Part shown: in pieces, positions 43,351 to 51,748 of the stretch
Layout of the letters: each line of letters starts with the position of its first letter
Numbering within the stretch: the first letter of the stretch is position 1
Origin: Paracoccus sp041927875
GTDB taxonomy: Bacteria; Pseudomonadota; Alphaproteobacteria; Rhodobacterales; Rhodobacteraceae
Direction: 5' to 3' (one strand)
Length of the DNA: 64,000 bases
NCBI RefSeq assembly: GCF_041927875.1
Contig: NZ_JBHFHN010000007.1
Notes under the pieces: generated by a model
What the model was told of the DNA's origin: nothing
The model's database searches: none
What the model saw: only the letters and a program-made list of their open reading frames with translations
Program-made: the position numbers and the translations under genes

Positions 43351-44027
43351 CCCGCGCCATGGATCGTCAGGATCAGCCCCGGCGCAACCGGATCATCGCC
43401 CAGCTTGCGCCGCAGCCGCCCGATCACCACGTCGATCACCCGCCCCGCCGCACGCTGCCCCTCGCGCCCGATCGCCTGCGCGATGCGGTCGCGCCCCAAG
43501 GTCAGCCCCGGATGATCGGCCAGCACCGCCAGCACGTCGTATTCCTGCCCGGTCAGGGTCACGACCTGAACCGGTGACACCAGCCTGCGGCGGATCCTGT
43601 CGAACCGCCACGGCCCGATCATGTCGACTGGCGCCGGACCCGCCGGGGCCTGACCGATATCGGCAATCCGCGCCAGCAGATTCTTGACCCGCGCCGCCAG
43701 TTCGCGCGGGTCAAAGGGCTTGGTGACGTAATCATCCGCCCCCATTTCCAGCCCGACGATCTTGTCGACCTGATCGCTGCGCGAGGTCAGCAGGATGATC
43801 CCCACCCGCGAATTGGCGCGCTGTTCGCGGGTGATCGTCAGCCCGTCCTTGCCGTCCAGATTGATGTCGACCAGCAAAAGCTCGGGCGGGTCGTCGGCGA
43901 TCACCGCCTCCATCGCGGTGGCGTCGCTGACTTCGGTCACGCGGTGGCCCTGCTGGCGCAGATAGGCGGCCAGCCGCATCCGCGTCACCCGGTCATCCTC
44001 GACGATCAGCAGATGGGCCTTGGTCAT
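43305..44027 (-). CDS. torR: TorR, OmpR-family response regulator
   Basis: 240 residues: receiver domain with phosphoacceptor D54 in LLLVDINLDGKDGL, switch region LTSRSDQVDKIVGLEMGADDYVTKPF, and a winged-helix DNA-binding domain ending HGAGYRLV. It receives phosphate from TorS and should activate torA, which is divergent 113 bp away. The convergent overlap of 46 bp with torS means the last 15 codons of each gene are antisense to each other. Confidence 0.95.
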   Translation of the reverse strand: MTKAHLLIVEDDRVTRMRLAAYLRQQGHRVTEVSDATAMEAVIADDPPELLLVDINLDGKDGLTITREQRANSRVGIILLTSRSDQVDKIVGLEMGADDYVTKPFDPRELAARVKNLLARIADIGQAPAGPAPVDMIGPWRFDRIRRRLVSPVQVVTLTGQEYDVLAVLADHPGLTLGRDRIAQAIGREGQRAAGRVIDVVIGRLRRKLGDDPVAPGLILTIHGAGYRLVSDPSSGSAMP

Positions 44028-44033
44028 GGCGGT

Positions 44034-44051
44034 CTTTTACATCCTTTTACA
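44034..44051. promoter_or_regulatory. Candidate TorR boxes: CTTTTACA repeated at 10 bp
   Basis: Two exact copies of CTTTTACA (44034-44041 and 44044-44051) spaced one helical turn apart in the torR-torA gap. Tandem direct repeats with a ~10-bp period are how OmpR/PhoB-family regulators bind. The sequence differs from the E. coli tor box, so the assignment is inferred from form and place. Confidence 0.5.
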
Positions 44052-44140
44052 GGATCGAACAGCAGAAGTTGGGACAAATCAACGCGCCAGATGCCGCAGG
44101 TAGCACAGACTGGCCGCAACACCAAAGACAGGAGATCCCG

Positions 44141-46816
44141 ATGACCTTTGCATCCCCCACCCGCCGCGCCTTTCTGCAAGGCGGGCTGACCGCCGTCAGC
44201 CTGGGCACGCTGATGCGCGGCACCGCCCTGGCCGCGATCGACCCCAACAGCTTTTCGGGCCGCATCTTCAGCGCCAGCCATTATGGCCCGTTCGAGGCCG
44301 TGGTGCGCGACGGCCGTCTGGTCAACATCAACGCGATGATGGAACTGGATCAGCGCCCAACCGAAATGCTGATGTATGGGGTGCAGGATCGCGTCTATGA
44401 CAAGACCCGCATCGCCGGGCCGATGGTGCGCAAATCCTATCTGGAGGGCTGGCAGACCGGCGACACCAAGCCCGAGCTGCGCGGCAAGGAGCCGTTCGTC
44501 CAGGTCGACTGGGATACCGCCTACAAGCTGGCGGCCAAGGCCATCGTCGATACCGCCGCCGAACATGGCAACAACGCCATCTTCAGTTCGTCCTATGGCG
44601 GCTGGAGCCACGCCGGCCTGATGCGCCCCAACGTGCTGCAAGGCCGCCTGTTCAACCTGATCGGCGGCTGCACCATCACCCAGGGCGACTGGTCGGCCGG
44701 TGCCAGCCAGATCAGCCTGCCGCGCGTCATCGGCGATATGGAGGTCTATTCCGCCCAGACCGCCTGGGAGGTGATCCGCGACAATACCGAGGTGTTCGTG
44801 CTGGTCGGCTGCGACCCGATCAAGAACAACCGCATCGAATATACCGTGGCCGATCACGGCATGTATGGCCCGTGGGAGCAGATCCGCGACAACGGCTGCA
44901 AGTTCATCAGCATCAACCCGCAAAAGACCGCCTCTGACATCTATCTGGATGCCGAATGGGTGCGGATCGTGCCCAATACCGATGTCGCGCTGTTCCTGGC
45001 CATGGCCCATCATGTGCTGGACAAGGGCCTGCAGGACGATGCCTATCTGGCGAAATACACCGTCGGGTCCGACAAATGGATCGCCTATGTCAAAGGCGAT
45101 GACGGCACCCCCAAGACGCCCGACTGGGCCGCCGCGATCACCGGCATTCCCGCCGACAAGATCCGTGAACTGGCCGAGCTGATGGCGACCTCGCGCACCG
45201 AAATCGCCGGGGCCTGGTCGCTGCAACGCGCCCATCACGGCGAGATGACGCATTGGGCGATCATCAACTTTGCCGCGCTGATCGGCAAGATCGGCAAACC
45301 CGGCGAGGGCGTGGGCTTTTCCTGGCACTATGGCAATGGCGGGATGCCGCAATCAGGCAAGGGCACGCCGGCGGGCCTGAGCCAGGGCAAGAACCTGGTC
45401 AAGGACATCTGCCCGGCCTCGCGCATCACCGAAATGCTGGAAAACCCCGGCAAGACCTTTACCTATAACGGCATCGAGCGGACCTATCCGGCGATCCGCA
45501 TGATCTACAACGCCGGCAACAACTTCATGTCGCACCAGCAGGATACCAACCGGCTGATCAAGGCGCTGGAAGGGGTCGAGACGATCATCAGCCAGGACGT
45601 CTGGTGGACCGCCGCGACCCGCTGGGCCGACATCGTGTTCGCCGCAACCTCGACGCTGGAACGCGACGACATGTCGGTGGGCGGCACCTATTCCAACGAC
45701 CGCATCTATGCGATGAAAAAGGTGATCGAGCCGGTCGGCGATGCCAAATCGGATTTCGACATCTTTGCCGAACTGGCGGATTATCTGGGCGTGCAGACGG
45801 CCTTCCTTGAGGGCGAGCAATTCCCCGAATACATGGACATTCTGCGCTTTGCCTATGAAAAGACCGGCGCCGCCCAGGACGTGCCCTTCGACGAGTTCTG
45901 GGAGCGCGGCTACGCCTGGCAAAAGGCCCCGCCCGAGGCCCGCAAATGGGTGCGGCACGGCGATTTCTATACCGACCCCGAGGCCAACCACCTGCATACC
46001 GAATCCGGCAAGATCGAGATGTTCTGCAATCAGATCGCCGCACTGAACATCGACGATTGCCCCGGTATGCCGGTCTGGCAGGAACCCCACGAATATCTGG
46101 GCAATGCCGCAGAGGGTCAGCTTCACGTCGTCAGCCCCCACCCCTGGTTCCGCCTGCACAGCCAGATGGGCAACAGCGAACGGCTGCGCGAGCTTTACAT
46201 GGTTCAGGGCCGCGAGCCGGTGCGCATCAACCGCCAGGACGCCGAGGCGCGCGGCATTGCCGATGGCGATCTGGTCGAACTTTACAACGACCGCGGCACG
46301 GTGATCGCGGGCGCGGTGGTCAGCGACGACATCATGCCGGGGGTGGTGTCGATCTATGAAGGCGGCTGGCCGCAACTGGACAGCAAGGGGCGCTGCAACT
46401 CGGGTCTGGTGAACTTTGTCACTTCGACCCAGGCGTCCTCGGGGCTGAGTGCGGCGACGACGGCGAACACCTGTCTGGTGTCGATGCGCAAATGCACCGA
46501 TCCCGAAGGCCCGAACCTGGCCTATGAGCCGCCGCAGATCATCGCCGGCGAGCCGCTGGCCCAGATCGACGGCGACCAACTGGGCCTGGATCGGATCTAT
46601 GATCTGGTGCAAGAGCTTTACGCCCATATGGAGCCGGGCGAGCGCATGTTCTATGAACGCTGCACCGTCTGCCACGGCCCGCGCGACCCGGCCGGGTTTA
46701 CCCAGCAGCAGTGGAAGGGCATCCTGCCGTCGATGTTTGAACGTGCGGGTCTGGACGACGACCAGCGCCAGATGGTGACCGACTTCCTGATGAAGAACGC
46801 CGCCGACGCGATGTAG
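44141..46816 (+). CDS. torA: TorA-type TMAO reductase with fused C-terminal haem-c motif
   Basis: Periplasmic molybdoenzyme that reduces TMAO to trimethylamine; 891 residues. The start at 44141 has GGAG 6 nt upstream. A Tat signal opens the protein (SPTRRAFLQGG). The bis-MGD fold of the DMSO/TMAO reductase family follows; the probable Mo-ligand serine is S185 in GDWSAGASQ, with YNAGNNFMSHQQD and MSVGGTYSNDR in later domains. After the usual end of TorA comes a ~75-residue tail with a haem-c site, CTVCH (841-845), and a possible distal Met in FLMKN. The domain order reductase-cytochrome in one chain is unusual; separate torC and torD genes are absent here. Confidence 0.93.
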   Translation: MTFASPTRRAFLQGGLTAVSLGTLMRGTALAAIDPNSFSGRIFSASHYGPFEAVVRDGRLVNINAMMELDQRPTEMLMYGVQDRVYDKTRIAGPMVRKSYLEGWQTGDTKPELRGKEPFVQVDWDTAYKLAAKAIVDTAAEHGNNAIFSSSYGGWSHAGLMRPNVLQGRLFNLIGGCTITQGDWSAGASQISLPRVIGDMEVYSAQTAWEVIRDNTEVFVLVGCDPIKNNRIEYTVADHGMYGPWEQIRDNGCKFISINPQKTASDIYLDAEWVRIVPNTDVALFLAMAHHVLDKGLQDDAYLAKYTVGSDKWIAYVKGDDGTPKTPDWAAAITGIPADKIRELAELMATSRTEIAGAWSLQRAHHGEMTHWAIINFAALIGKIGKPGEGVGFSWHYGNGGMPQSGKGTPAGLSQGKNLVKDICPASRITEMLENPGKTFTYNGIERTYPAIRMIYNAGNNFMSHQQDTNRLIKALEGVETIISQDVWWTAATRWADIVFAATSTLERDDMSVGGTYSNDRIYAMKKVIEPVGDAKSDFDIFAELADYLGVQTAFLEGEQFPEYMDILRFAYEKTGAAQDVPFDEFWERGYAWQKAPPEARKWVRHGDFYTDPEANHLHTESGKIEMFCNQIAALNIDDCPGMPVWQEPHEYLGNAAEGQLHVVSPHPWFRLHSQMGNSERLRELYMVQGREPVRINRQDAEARGIADGDLVELYNDRGTVIAGAVVSDDIMPGVVSIYEGGWPQLDSKGRCNSGLVNFVTSTQASSGLSAATTANTCLVSMRKCTDPEGPNLAYEPPQIIAGEPLAQIDGDQLGLDRIYDLVQELYAHMEPGERMFYERCTVCHGPRDPAGFTQQQWKGILPSMFERAGLDDDQRQMVTDFLMKNAADAM

Positions 46817-46832
46817 GCGACCAAAAACAGCC

Positions 46833-46857
46833 GGGGGCCGCAATCGCGGCCCCCTTT
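46833..46857 (+). terminator. Rho-independent terminator of torA
   Basis: Perfect 9-bp stem GGGGGCCGC - AATC - GCGGCCCCC followed by TTT, 16 bp after the torA stop. Confidence 0.8.
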
Positions 46858-46945
46858 CCATTCGGTGACTAGCCCGCGCCTGGGATCGCCGAACGGCCCC
46901 AGGCGGCCACCACACCCGGTTCCGCGTCCCGCTGCACAGCCACCC

Positions 46946-46995
46946 GCACCGCGTCACACCGGCCATCCCCGCACCGCGTCACACCGGCCATCCCT
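46946..46995. repeat. 25-bp tandem repeat, two copies
   Basis: Two adjacent copies of a 25-bp unit starting GCACCGCGTCACACCGGCCA differ only in the last base; a third partial GCACCGCC follows. Likely polymerase slippage. Confidence 0.85.
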
Positions 46996-47205
46996 GCACC
47001 GCCAACGCGGGCCGGAGTGGCACCAGCCATCCGCCGCCAGGGCCACCGCCCCAAACCCGCAGGCAGCCGGATCGCCAGCAACCATCCCTGCCCCATCCGC
47101 CCCCATGTCAGCCCTGAACCCCGCCCATCAAACGCCCCCGCCAGACCACCCGGCGCACCCCTTTGACGGCGGTCCGAATATTTCAAAAAAGTCACGAAAC
47201 CCCTC

Positions 47206-47234
47206 TGGACGCCCCCCAAACCCCTTGCTATACG
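47206..47234 (+). promoter_or_regulatory. Promoter of tRNA-Asn
   Basis: TGGACG and TATACG are separated by 17 bp; the -10 box ends 10 bp before the tRNA 5' end. Confidence 0.55.
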
Positions 47235-47244
47235 CCCCCCATGT

Positions 47245-47319
47245 TCCGGCGTAGCTCAGCGGTAGAGCAGTTGACTGTTAATCAATTGGTCGTAGGTTCG
47301 AACCCTACCGCCGGAGCCA
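47245..47319 (+). tRNA. tRNA-Asn (anticodon GTT)
   Basis: Acceptor stem TCCGGCG/CGCCGGA, D arm GCTCAGCGGTAGAGC, anticodon stem GTTGA/TCAAT with loop CTGTTAA (anticodon GTT), T arm GTAGGTTCGAACCCTAC, discriminator G and encoded CCA. A T-run (ATTTTTC) follows directly. It borders the prophage remnant. Confidence 0.97.
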
Positions 47320-47532
47320 AATTTTTCTAACGGCCTGAAAACACTAGATTTGTGAAGTCCACGCCGCAGCGACTGTGAGTGCCGCATGTGTGTGCTTCAC
47401 AATTCGACCGGAGCTAAGTCCGAAAGGAAGCTCTGATGGGTGTGGCTCGCCACGGATATTTGCAGGCTCTGCCACGGATATTTGCAGGACGTCGATTTTC
47501 GTAAACGGCCCGTTTACAACCCAGCAACCCAC
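47320..47532. other. Spacer between tRNA-Asn and the tail-fibre gene, with short repeats
   Basis: No gene. It holds two exact copies of GCCACGGATATTTGCAGG (47449-47466 and 47471-47488), a hairpin GTAAACG-GCC-CGTTTAC (47501-47517) and an 8-bp inverted repeat TTGTGAAG/CTTCACAA (47350-47357, 47395-47402). These could be remains of an attachment or excisionase region. Confidence 0.55.
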
Positions 47533-48564
47533 TCAGAAATCCGTCTCGACATAGTCCGACATGATGTCCCATGCGACGCTGGCGGCAGTCGTGTGGTTGC
47601 TGCGCCAGGCGTATTGATAGCTCAGCAGAGTGGTCTGGCCCGGCAGAGCGATGCCGGGCGGGCCGGACAGGGTGCCGGTGGCGACATGGCCTGTGTTCAG
47701 GCGTGCGACCTCGTAATGCACGATCCCCGCCCCGGGTGGCGCGAACAGGGACAGATCGTAGACGTCGACGCCGGAGGTGTTGCAGGGGAAGTTCGCGCCA
47801 AGATCGATAGGCGGCTGGGGGACCGAGCCACCCCAGAAGATCTTGAAGTTGGTGTCCGCCTCGCCGTGCCCCAGACCGATCAGGTTCGCCTGGGCATAGG
47901 GATCGACGTTGGTCTGGGTGCTGGTCCAGTAGCTGATCCCGACGAACATCCGCGCGCCGCTGACCGGAACGGGGTCCGAGATGCCGAAGCGTATCTCCTT
48001 GAAAAAGCCGCTGCCCAACTGATCGCCCCCGACGCTGATTTGGGCCGCGGCATTGATCCGCAGCCCCGCAACGGCCCCAGCGGTCGCGGCCGACACCACG
48101 CCCAGCCGCCGCATGCGTTGGAACAGGTTGGCGGTGCCGACGTTGCGCGCCGTCACCGCGCCAGTCGCTGACGGGCCGATATAGGCGCCCGCCAGGTTGG
48201 CCGCTGTCGAGTTCCCGAGCGGCGAATAGAGGCCGATCTTGTTGCGCGCCAGAAAGGGCTGAAGGGCCGTATCGAGGCCCGACGGCCCCATCATCTTGGC
48301 GAAGCCGCGCCCGCCGATCGCCTTGGCATAAAGCGTCAGCCTGCCCGGCGCGGCAGGTCCCGGATCTCCGATCGCGGCCAGGTTCAACATGGCCGCGTCC
48401 TGCACGGCAGAGATACTGGGCAGATCACCCCACCGGGTTGCCCCGTCCCCCACCTTGATGATCCGCGCATCGATGGCATAACCCGGCTCACCCTGCGCCA
48501 GGACCGGGTTGGCGGCTGACCACTCGGCCATGGTGCCGCGGCGCAGTTGCAGAACAGTGCTCAT
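47533..48564 (-). CDS. Phage tail-fibre-like protein
   Basis: 343 residues. The N-terminus (MSTVLQLRRGTMAEWSAANP, then LAQGEPGYAIDARIIKVGDG) is the short beta domain found at the head of many phage tail fibres and hyaluronidase-like proteins. The remainder has no recognised enzymatic motif; the region GISDPVPVSGARMFVGISYWTS recurs as a broken duplicate at 55432-55633. It overlaps the collagen-like gene by 4 bp. Probable receptor-binding or fibre tip protein. Confidence 0.75.
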   Translation of the reverse strand: MSTVLQLRRGTMAEWSAANPVLAQGEPGYAIDARIIKVGDGATRWGDLPSISAVQDAAMLNLAAIGDPGPAAPGRLTLYAKAIGGRGFAKMMGPSGLDTALQPFLARNKIGLYSPLGNSTAANLAGAYIGPSATGAVTARNVGTANLFQRMRRLGVVSAATAGAVAGLRINAAAQISVGGDQLGSGFFKEIRFGISDPVPVSGARMFVGISYWTSTQTNVDPYAQANLIGLGHGEADTNFKIFWGGSVPQPPIDLGANFPCNTSGVDVYDLSLFAPPGAGIVHYEVARLNTGHVATGTLSGPPGIALPGQTTLLSYQYAWRSNHTTAASVAWDIMSDYVETDF

Positions 48565-49073
48565 GGTGATCCTCCGTCAAAGACAAGCGCGGGCGGCGCG
48601 CCCGTCACGCCGCCGCCGTCGATATTGAGGTTGGCCGGGCCCGGCAGCCCCTGTGGCCCGCGCAGATCGCCCGTTGCCACGGCCTGTCCATCGGTCAGGG
48701 TCAGCACCAGGCGACCCGTCGCAGGCTCATATCTGCCGCCCTCCAGGCCGGTCCCGCGCGGGCCGCGCAAGTCGCCGGTGACCATGCTCTGCCCATCGGT
48801 CAGCGTGATCCGCAGGAGGCCGGTTGCCGGATCATAGGTCGTCTCGGCGACCCCGACACCGGCGGCGCCATGGCTGCCGCGCAGATCCTCGATGATCAGG
48901 CTGCTGTCATCGGTCAGCGTCAGGCTGACCTGACCGCTCGCGGGATCATAGCCCATTGCCTTGATCCCGCGGCCGGGCACGCCATCAAGACCGGGCGAAC
49001 CCAGTTGGATGGCACTGGGCGCGCCCTCGATCGAAATCAGCGTGGTGGCCCCGTCGATCACGGTGCGGGTCAT
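48561..49073 (-). CDS. Collagen-like phage tail protein
   Basis: 170 residues with three copies of a ~40-residue unit: Y(D/E)PATG, then LxLTLTDGQ or LTLTDDS, then a DLRGxxG collagen-like turn (DLRGPRG, DLRGPQG). Short Gly-X-Y stretches between beta hairpins are typical of trimeric phage fibres. It overlaps both neighbours by 4 bp. Structural; no catalytic motif. Confidence 0.75.
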   Translation of the reverse strand: MTRTVIDGATTLISIEGAPSAIQLGSPGLDGVPGRGIKAMGYDPASGQVSLTLTDDSSLIIEDLRGSHGAAGVGVAETTYDPATGLLRITLTDGQSMVTGDLRGPRGTGLEGGRYEPATGRLVLTLTDGQAVATGDLRGPQGLPGPANLNIDGGGVTGAPPALVFDGGSP

Positions 49074-49393
49074 GCGGTGGCCCCGCGGATGATGGTGATG
49101 GTGATGTTGCGATCAGCCGGATCAGCGACGACACTGCCATCGGGTCGCAGCATCAGCACATCCCACAGATAGTCGCCGGGCGGCAGGTTCGCGGTCAGGG
49201 CGGGCGCACCCTCGACGCGGACGATACCTTCGGCGGCTTCGGCGAGGTCGATCGTCAGGGGGTAGCGTTGATCACCGCGTAGCAGATCGCTGCGCACCAC
49301 CCAGCCGGTCATCGGCTCGGGCGATCCATCGGCACGGCGACAGCTTAGCGTGGCGCGGAAGGTCGAGCCCTGTTTAAGGCGTAGGTCTGCCAT
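49070..49393 (-). CDS. Small phage tail-associated protein
   Basis: 107 residues from the ATG at 49393 (MADLRLKQGSTFRATLSC), which overlaps the stop of the tail-spike gene by one base. The layout, an immunoglobulin-like beta protein with GWVVRSDLLRG, VEGAPALTANLPPGDYLWDVLM and DRNITITI, resembles small proteins encoded between phage spike and fibre genes. Function unknown. Confidence 0.65.
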   Translation of the reverse strand: MADLRLKQGSTFRATLSCRRADGSPEPMTGWVVRSDLLRGDQRYPLTIDLAEAAEGIVRVEGAPALTANLPPGDYLWDVLMLRPDGSVVADPADRNITITIIRGATA

Positions 49394-51738
49394 CACGCCA
49401 CCGTCCCGAAGGCCTTCCATGTCCCAGGCGTGCCGCCCGCAACACAGACCCAGCCGATACTGCCGCCAGAGGCGGGCGCGGTTGAAAACACCACGTCACC
49501 AACCGCCCATTGCCCGGTGGCAGGCGCGCTGGCGCCATACATCTGCCGCGGCTGCGCGCCGTTTCCGGCGCTGCCCTGCGCGTGCGCCGCATGGATCTGC
49601 CCTGTTCTCACGCCGCCAGGCGGCGATGTTTGTGACCTGTTGTCCCTGAAGGCAGCAATCACCCCGTAGTCGGCGGTCGTGCCAAAGCTGAACGAGCTGT
49701 TACTACCGCCGATGACATCATTGCGTTCGACGACGGCTCCAGCGACCTGACTCCCAAGCCGAATGCTCCAGGCCATATTCGGGCTTTGGCAGGTGTTGTC
49801 CCGAACGACCAATGTAGACACAGCGCGGTCGATGAGGATGTCAGCCATATTGGCGACACCCGCCTGATTGTTACCCTCGAACAGGCAAGCATCGATGCAG
49901 CAAGCCTTTCCGCCCGATCCGGCCACCCAGGCAAAGCCATAGGTCCGCGAGTTGCGGAACACGGTGCGGCGGACGACCAGGTCGTTGACGTTGTCCTGTG
50001 GCGCCCCCCCGATGTAGAAGCCGTCGAACGTCGAGTCTTCGATGCTCAGGCGACCCGGCGAATTGAGGCGGAAGCCATGGCTCATCTGCGTCACGGCGCC
50101 ATAACCCAGCAGGTGCATCTGCCGGATCGACACCGCTGCCGGCCAGGCGACCAGCGGCGGGTCGAGCGTGTTCGCCATGTAGATTTCCAGACCCGTCTGC
50201 ACGCGCCCTCGCACGCTCTCGATGACGATGCTGCTGTTGCCGAATGGGCGCTCATCCGCAGCCGCATACTGATAGCCCCAATCGCCGGCATAGATAGACA
50301 CCGCCTTGCCGTTCGGCATGGATTTGATCGTCACATTGCGCACGATCACGTTGTAGCAGGCAGAGAGAAAGATCACAGAGACCCCCATCGCCCCCGGCGT
50401 GCCCGTGCTGTAGGTCAGGTTGCCGCAGTCGATATTCTCGATGATCAGGTTCCTCTGGTGCGCCGTCTGCTTGGGCGGGCTGGCTTGCCAGTTTCCGTTG
50501 AAGGACCAGTGCACCAGGATCGGGATGCCTAGGCGATCACTGTCGGGAAACACAATGTTCCGGACGATGACGTTGGACGTGTCGCCGATGATCCCGATGC
50601 CGTTGCCACCGGGCGTCTGGGTGACCACGGTGGCGTTTTCGACGATGATGCCCTTGGCGCCCGCCAGGCTCGAGTATCGGCAGATCATGATCGGCGTCTG
50701 CAGCGTGCCTTCAAAACCTGCGTCGCCCTTCATGTTGCGCACCGTCACGTTGCTGACCCGAACCCCGTCACCATCGATCGGGAGGTTGCGGCGCGCGCCA
50801 GCCGCGTAAAAGTCCAGATGAGCGCCATTGCCCTCCAGAGTGGTCCCATCAGCCAGCGACAGTTCCTCGGTCAGGCGGTAGACGGCGCCGGGTCGCAATC
50901 GGATCGTGCCGCCCCCGATCGCGGTCGCGAGCGCTGCCGCTGCGCGCAACGGCAGCGTGTCGTCCGTCAGACCATCCCCGGCAGCACCGAATGCATCGGG
51001 GTCGATGTTGCCCGCCGATGTGACGTATCTGATCTTGGCACCACCGGCCGTCGCGAAATGATGTCCGTCTTGAACCACCTCAAAGGCCAGGCCGCCCAGC
51101 CGGGTAACAAGCACCGTGCCGATAGGCCAGGACTGGGTCGATGCCGCCAAGGCCGCCCGGTCATGCGGACGGCTGGCCTCGAACGCGGCCAGCAGGGATG
51201 ACGTGCCCTCGCGCGCCCAATTGCCGGTGAATGTATCGGTCAACGCGCCGTCAACCAAGGCCAGCAAGCGGTCGCCCGGCTGGAAGGCCTGACCGCCGAC
51301 GGTGCCGCCCGTATCGCAATACCAGCTGTCGCCCCGCTGTGCCCCGGTCGGAAACTGGCCGGTCGCAGCAGACCAATTGCCCCGGATCCGGATACCACTC
51401 GCCAAGGCCGCATAGCGCGCTTCAAGATCGGCGATCACACCCTCGCCGATGTTCCCCGGCGGCAGGTCGCTCAGCCGCAACCACCCATCCGCGCCCTTGC
51501 GCCACACCCCGTTCAGCGCGGCGGTCGGGTCCGCCCAGACCGAGCCGACGGCCCCCAGGCCGCTCTGGGTATCTGCCGCCAGTTCGGCATAAGTGCGATA
51601 GGCTGGGCCGATCTGCGCGCCGATGACAGCCGCCAGGGCCCCCAGCGGCATGCGTACGGTCCGCCCATCCGGGCTGTTGCCGATGACGTCCGCGAGGCGG
51701 GACGAGAGGTCAAGGTCAGGGCTGCGGACGCCGGTCAT
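49393..51738 (-). CDS. Beta-helix tail spike protein
   Basis: 781 residues. An N-terminal ~230 residues of attachment-type sequence is followed by the pectate-lyase-like start NIDPDAFGAAGDGLTDDTLPLRAA and a right-handed parallel beta-helix (TLEGNGAHLDF, VTVRNMKGD, IIVENATVV, NVIVRNIVF, LIIENIDCG, IVIESVRG). The C-terminus (GNGAQPRQMYGASAPATGQWAVGDVVF, split by a linker) is a small domain common to Rhodobacterales phage proteins. Spikes of this type bind or cut surface polysaccharide; no catalytic residues were identified. GAGGAG lies before the ATG. Reading frame intact, unlike tipJ upstream. Confidence 0.85.
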   Translation of the reverse strand: MTGVRSPDLDLSSRLADVIGNSPDGRTVRMPLGALAAVIGAQIGPAYRTYAELAADTQSGLGAVGSVWADPTAALNGVWRKGADGWLRLSDLPPGNIGEGVIADLEARYAALASGIRIRGNWSAATGQFPTGAQRGDSWYCDTGGTVGGQAFQPGDRLLALVDGALTDTFTGNWAREGTSSLLAAFEASRPHDRAALAASTQSWPIGTVLVTRLGGLAFEVVQDGHHFATAGGAKIRYVTSAGNIDPDAFGAAGDGLTDDTLPLRAAAALATAIGGGTIRLRPGAVYRLTEELSLADGTTLEGNGAHLDFYAAGARRNLPIDGDGVRVSNVTVRNMKGDAGFEGTLQTPIMICRYSSLAGAKGIIVENATVVTQTPGGNGIGIIGDTSNVIVRNIVFPDSDRLGIPILVHWSFNGNWQASPPKQTAHQRNLIIENIDCGNLTYSTGTPGAMGVSVIFLSACYNVIVRNVTIKSMPNGKAVSIYAGDWGYQYAAADERPFGNSSIVIESVRGRVQTGLEIYMANTLDPPLVAWPAAVSIRQMHLLGYGAVTQMSHGFRLNSPGRLSIEDSTFDGFYIGGAPQDNVNDLVVRRTVFRNSRTYGFAWVAGSGGKACCIDACLFEGNNQAGVANMADILIDRAVSTLVVRDNTCQSPNMAWSIRLGSQVAGAVVERNDVIGGSNSSFSFGTTADYGVIAAFRDNRSQTSPPGGVRTGQIHAAHAQGSAGNGAQPRQMYGASAPATGQWAVGDVVFSTAPASGGSIGWVCVAGGTPGTWKAFGTVA

Positions 51739-51748
51739 GGGGGTCTCC

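Larger units (their letters stand above)
46858..47244. other. Gene-free stretch between torA and tRNA-Asn
   Basis: About 390 bp, proline-codon-rich on the plus strand but with no ribosome site or recognised product. It holds a short tandem repeat (46946-46995) and a tRNA promoter at its right end. Confidence 0.6.

Noticed and set aside
46865..47254. 129-codon proline-rich open frame before tRNA-Asn
   Set aside because: Runs into the tRNA gene, contains slippage repeats and lacks a start context.
46946..47488. Short repeats at 46946-46995 and 47449-47488 as a CRISPR
   Set aside because: Only two copies each, adjacent or with 4-bp spacing, and no cas genes.
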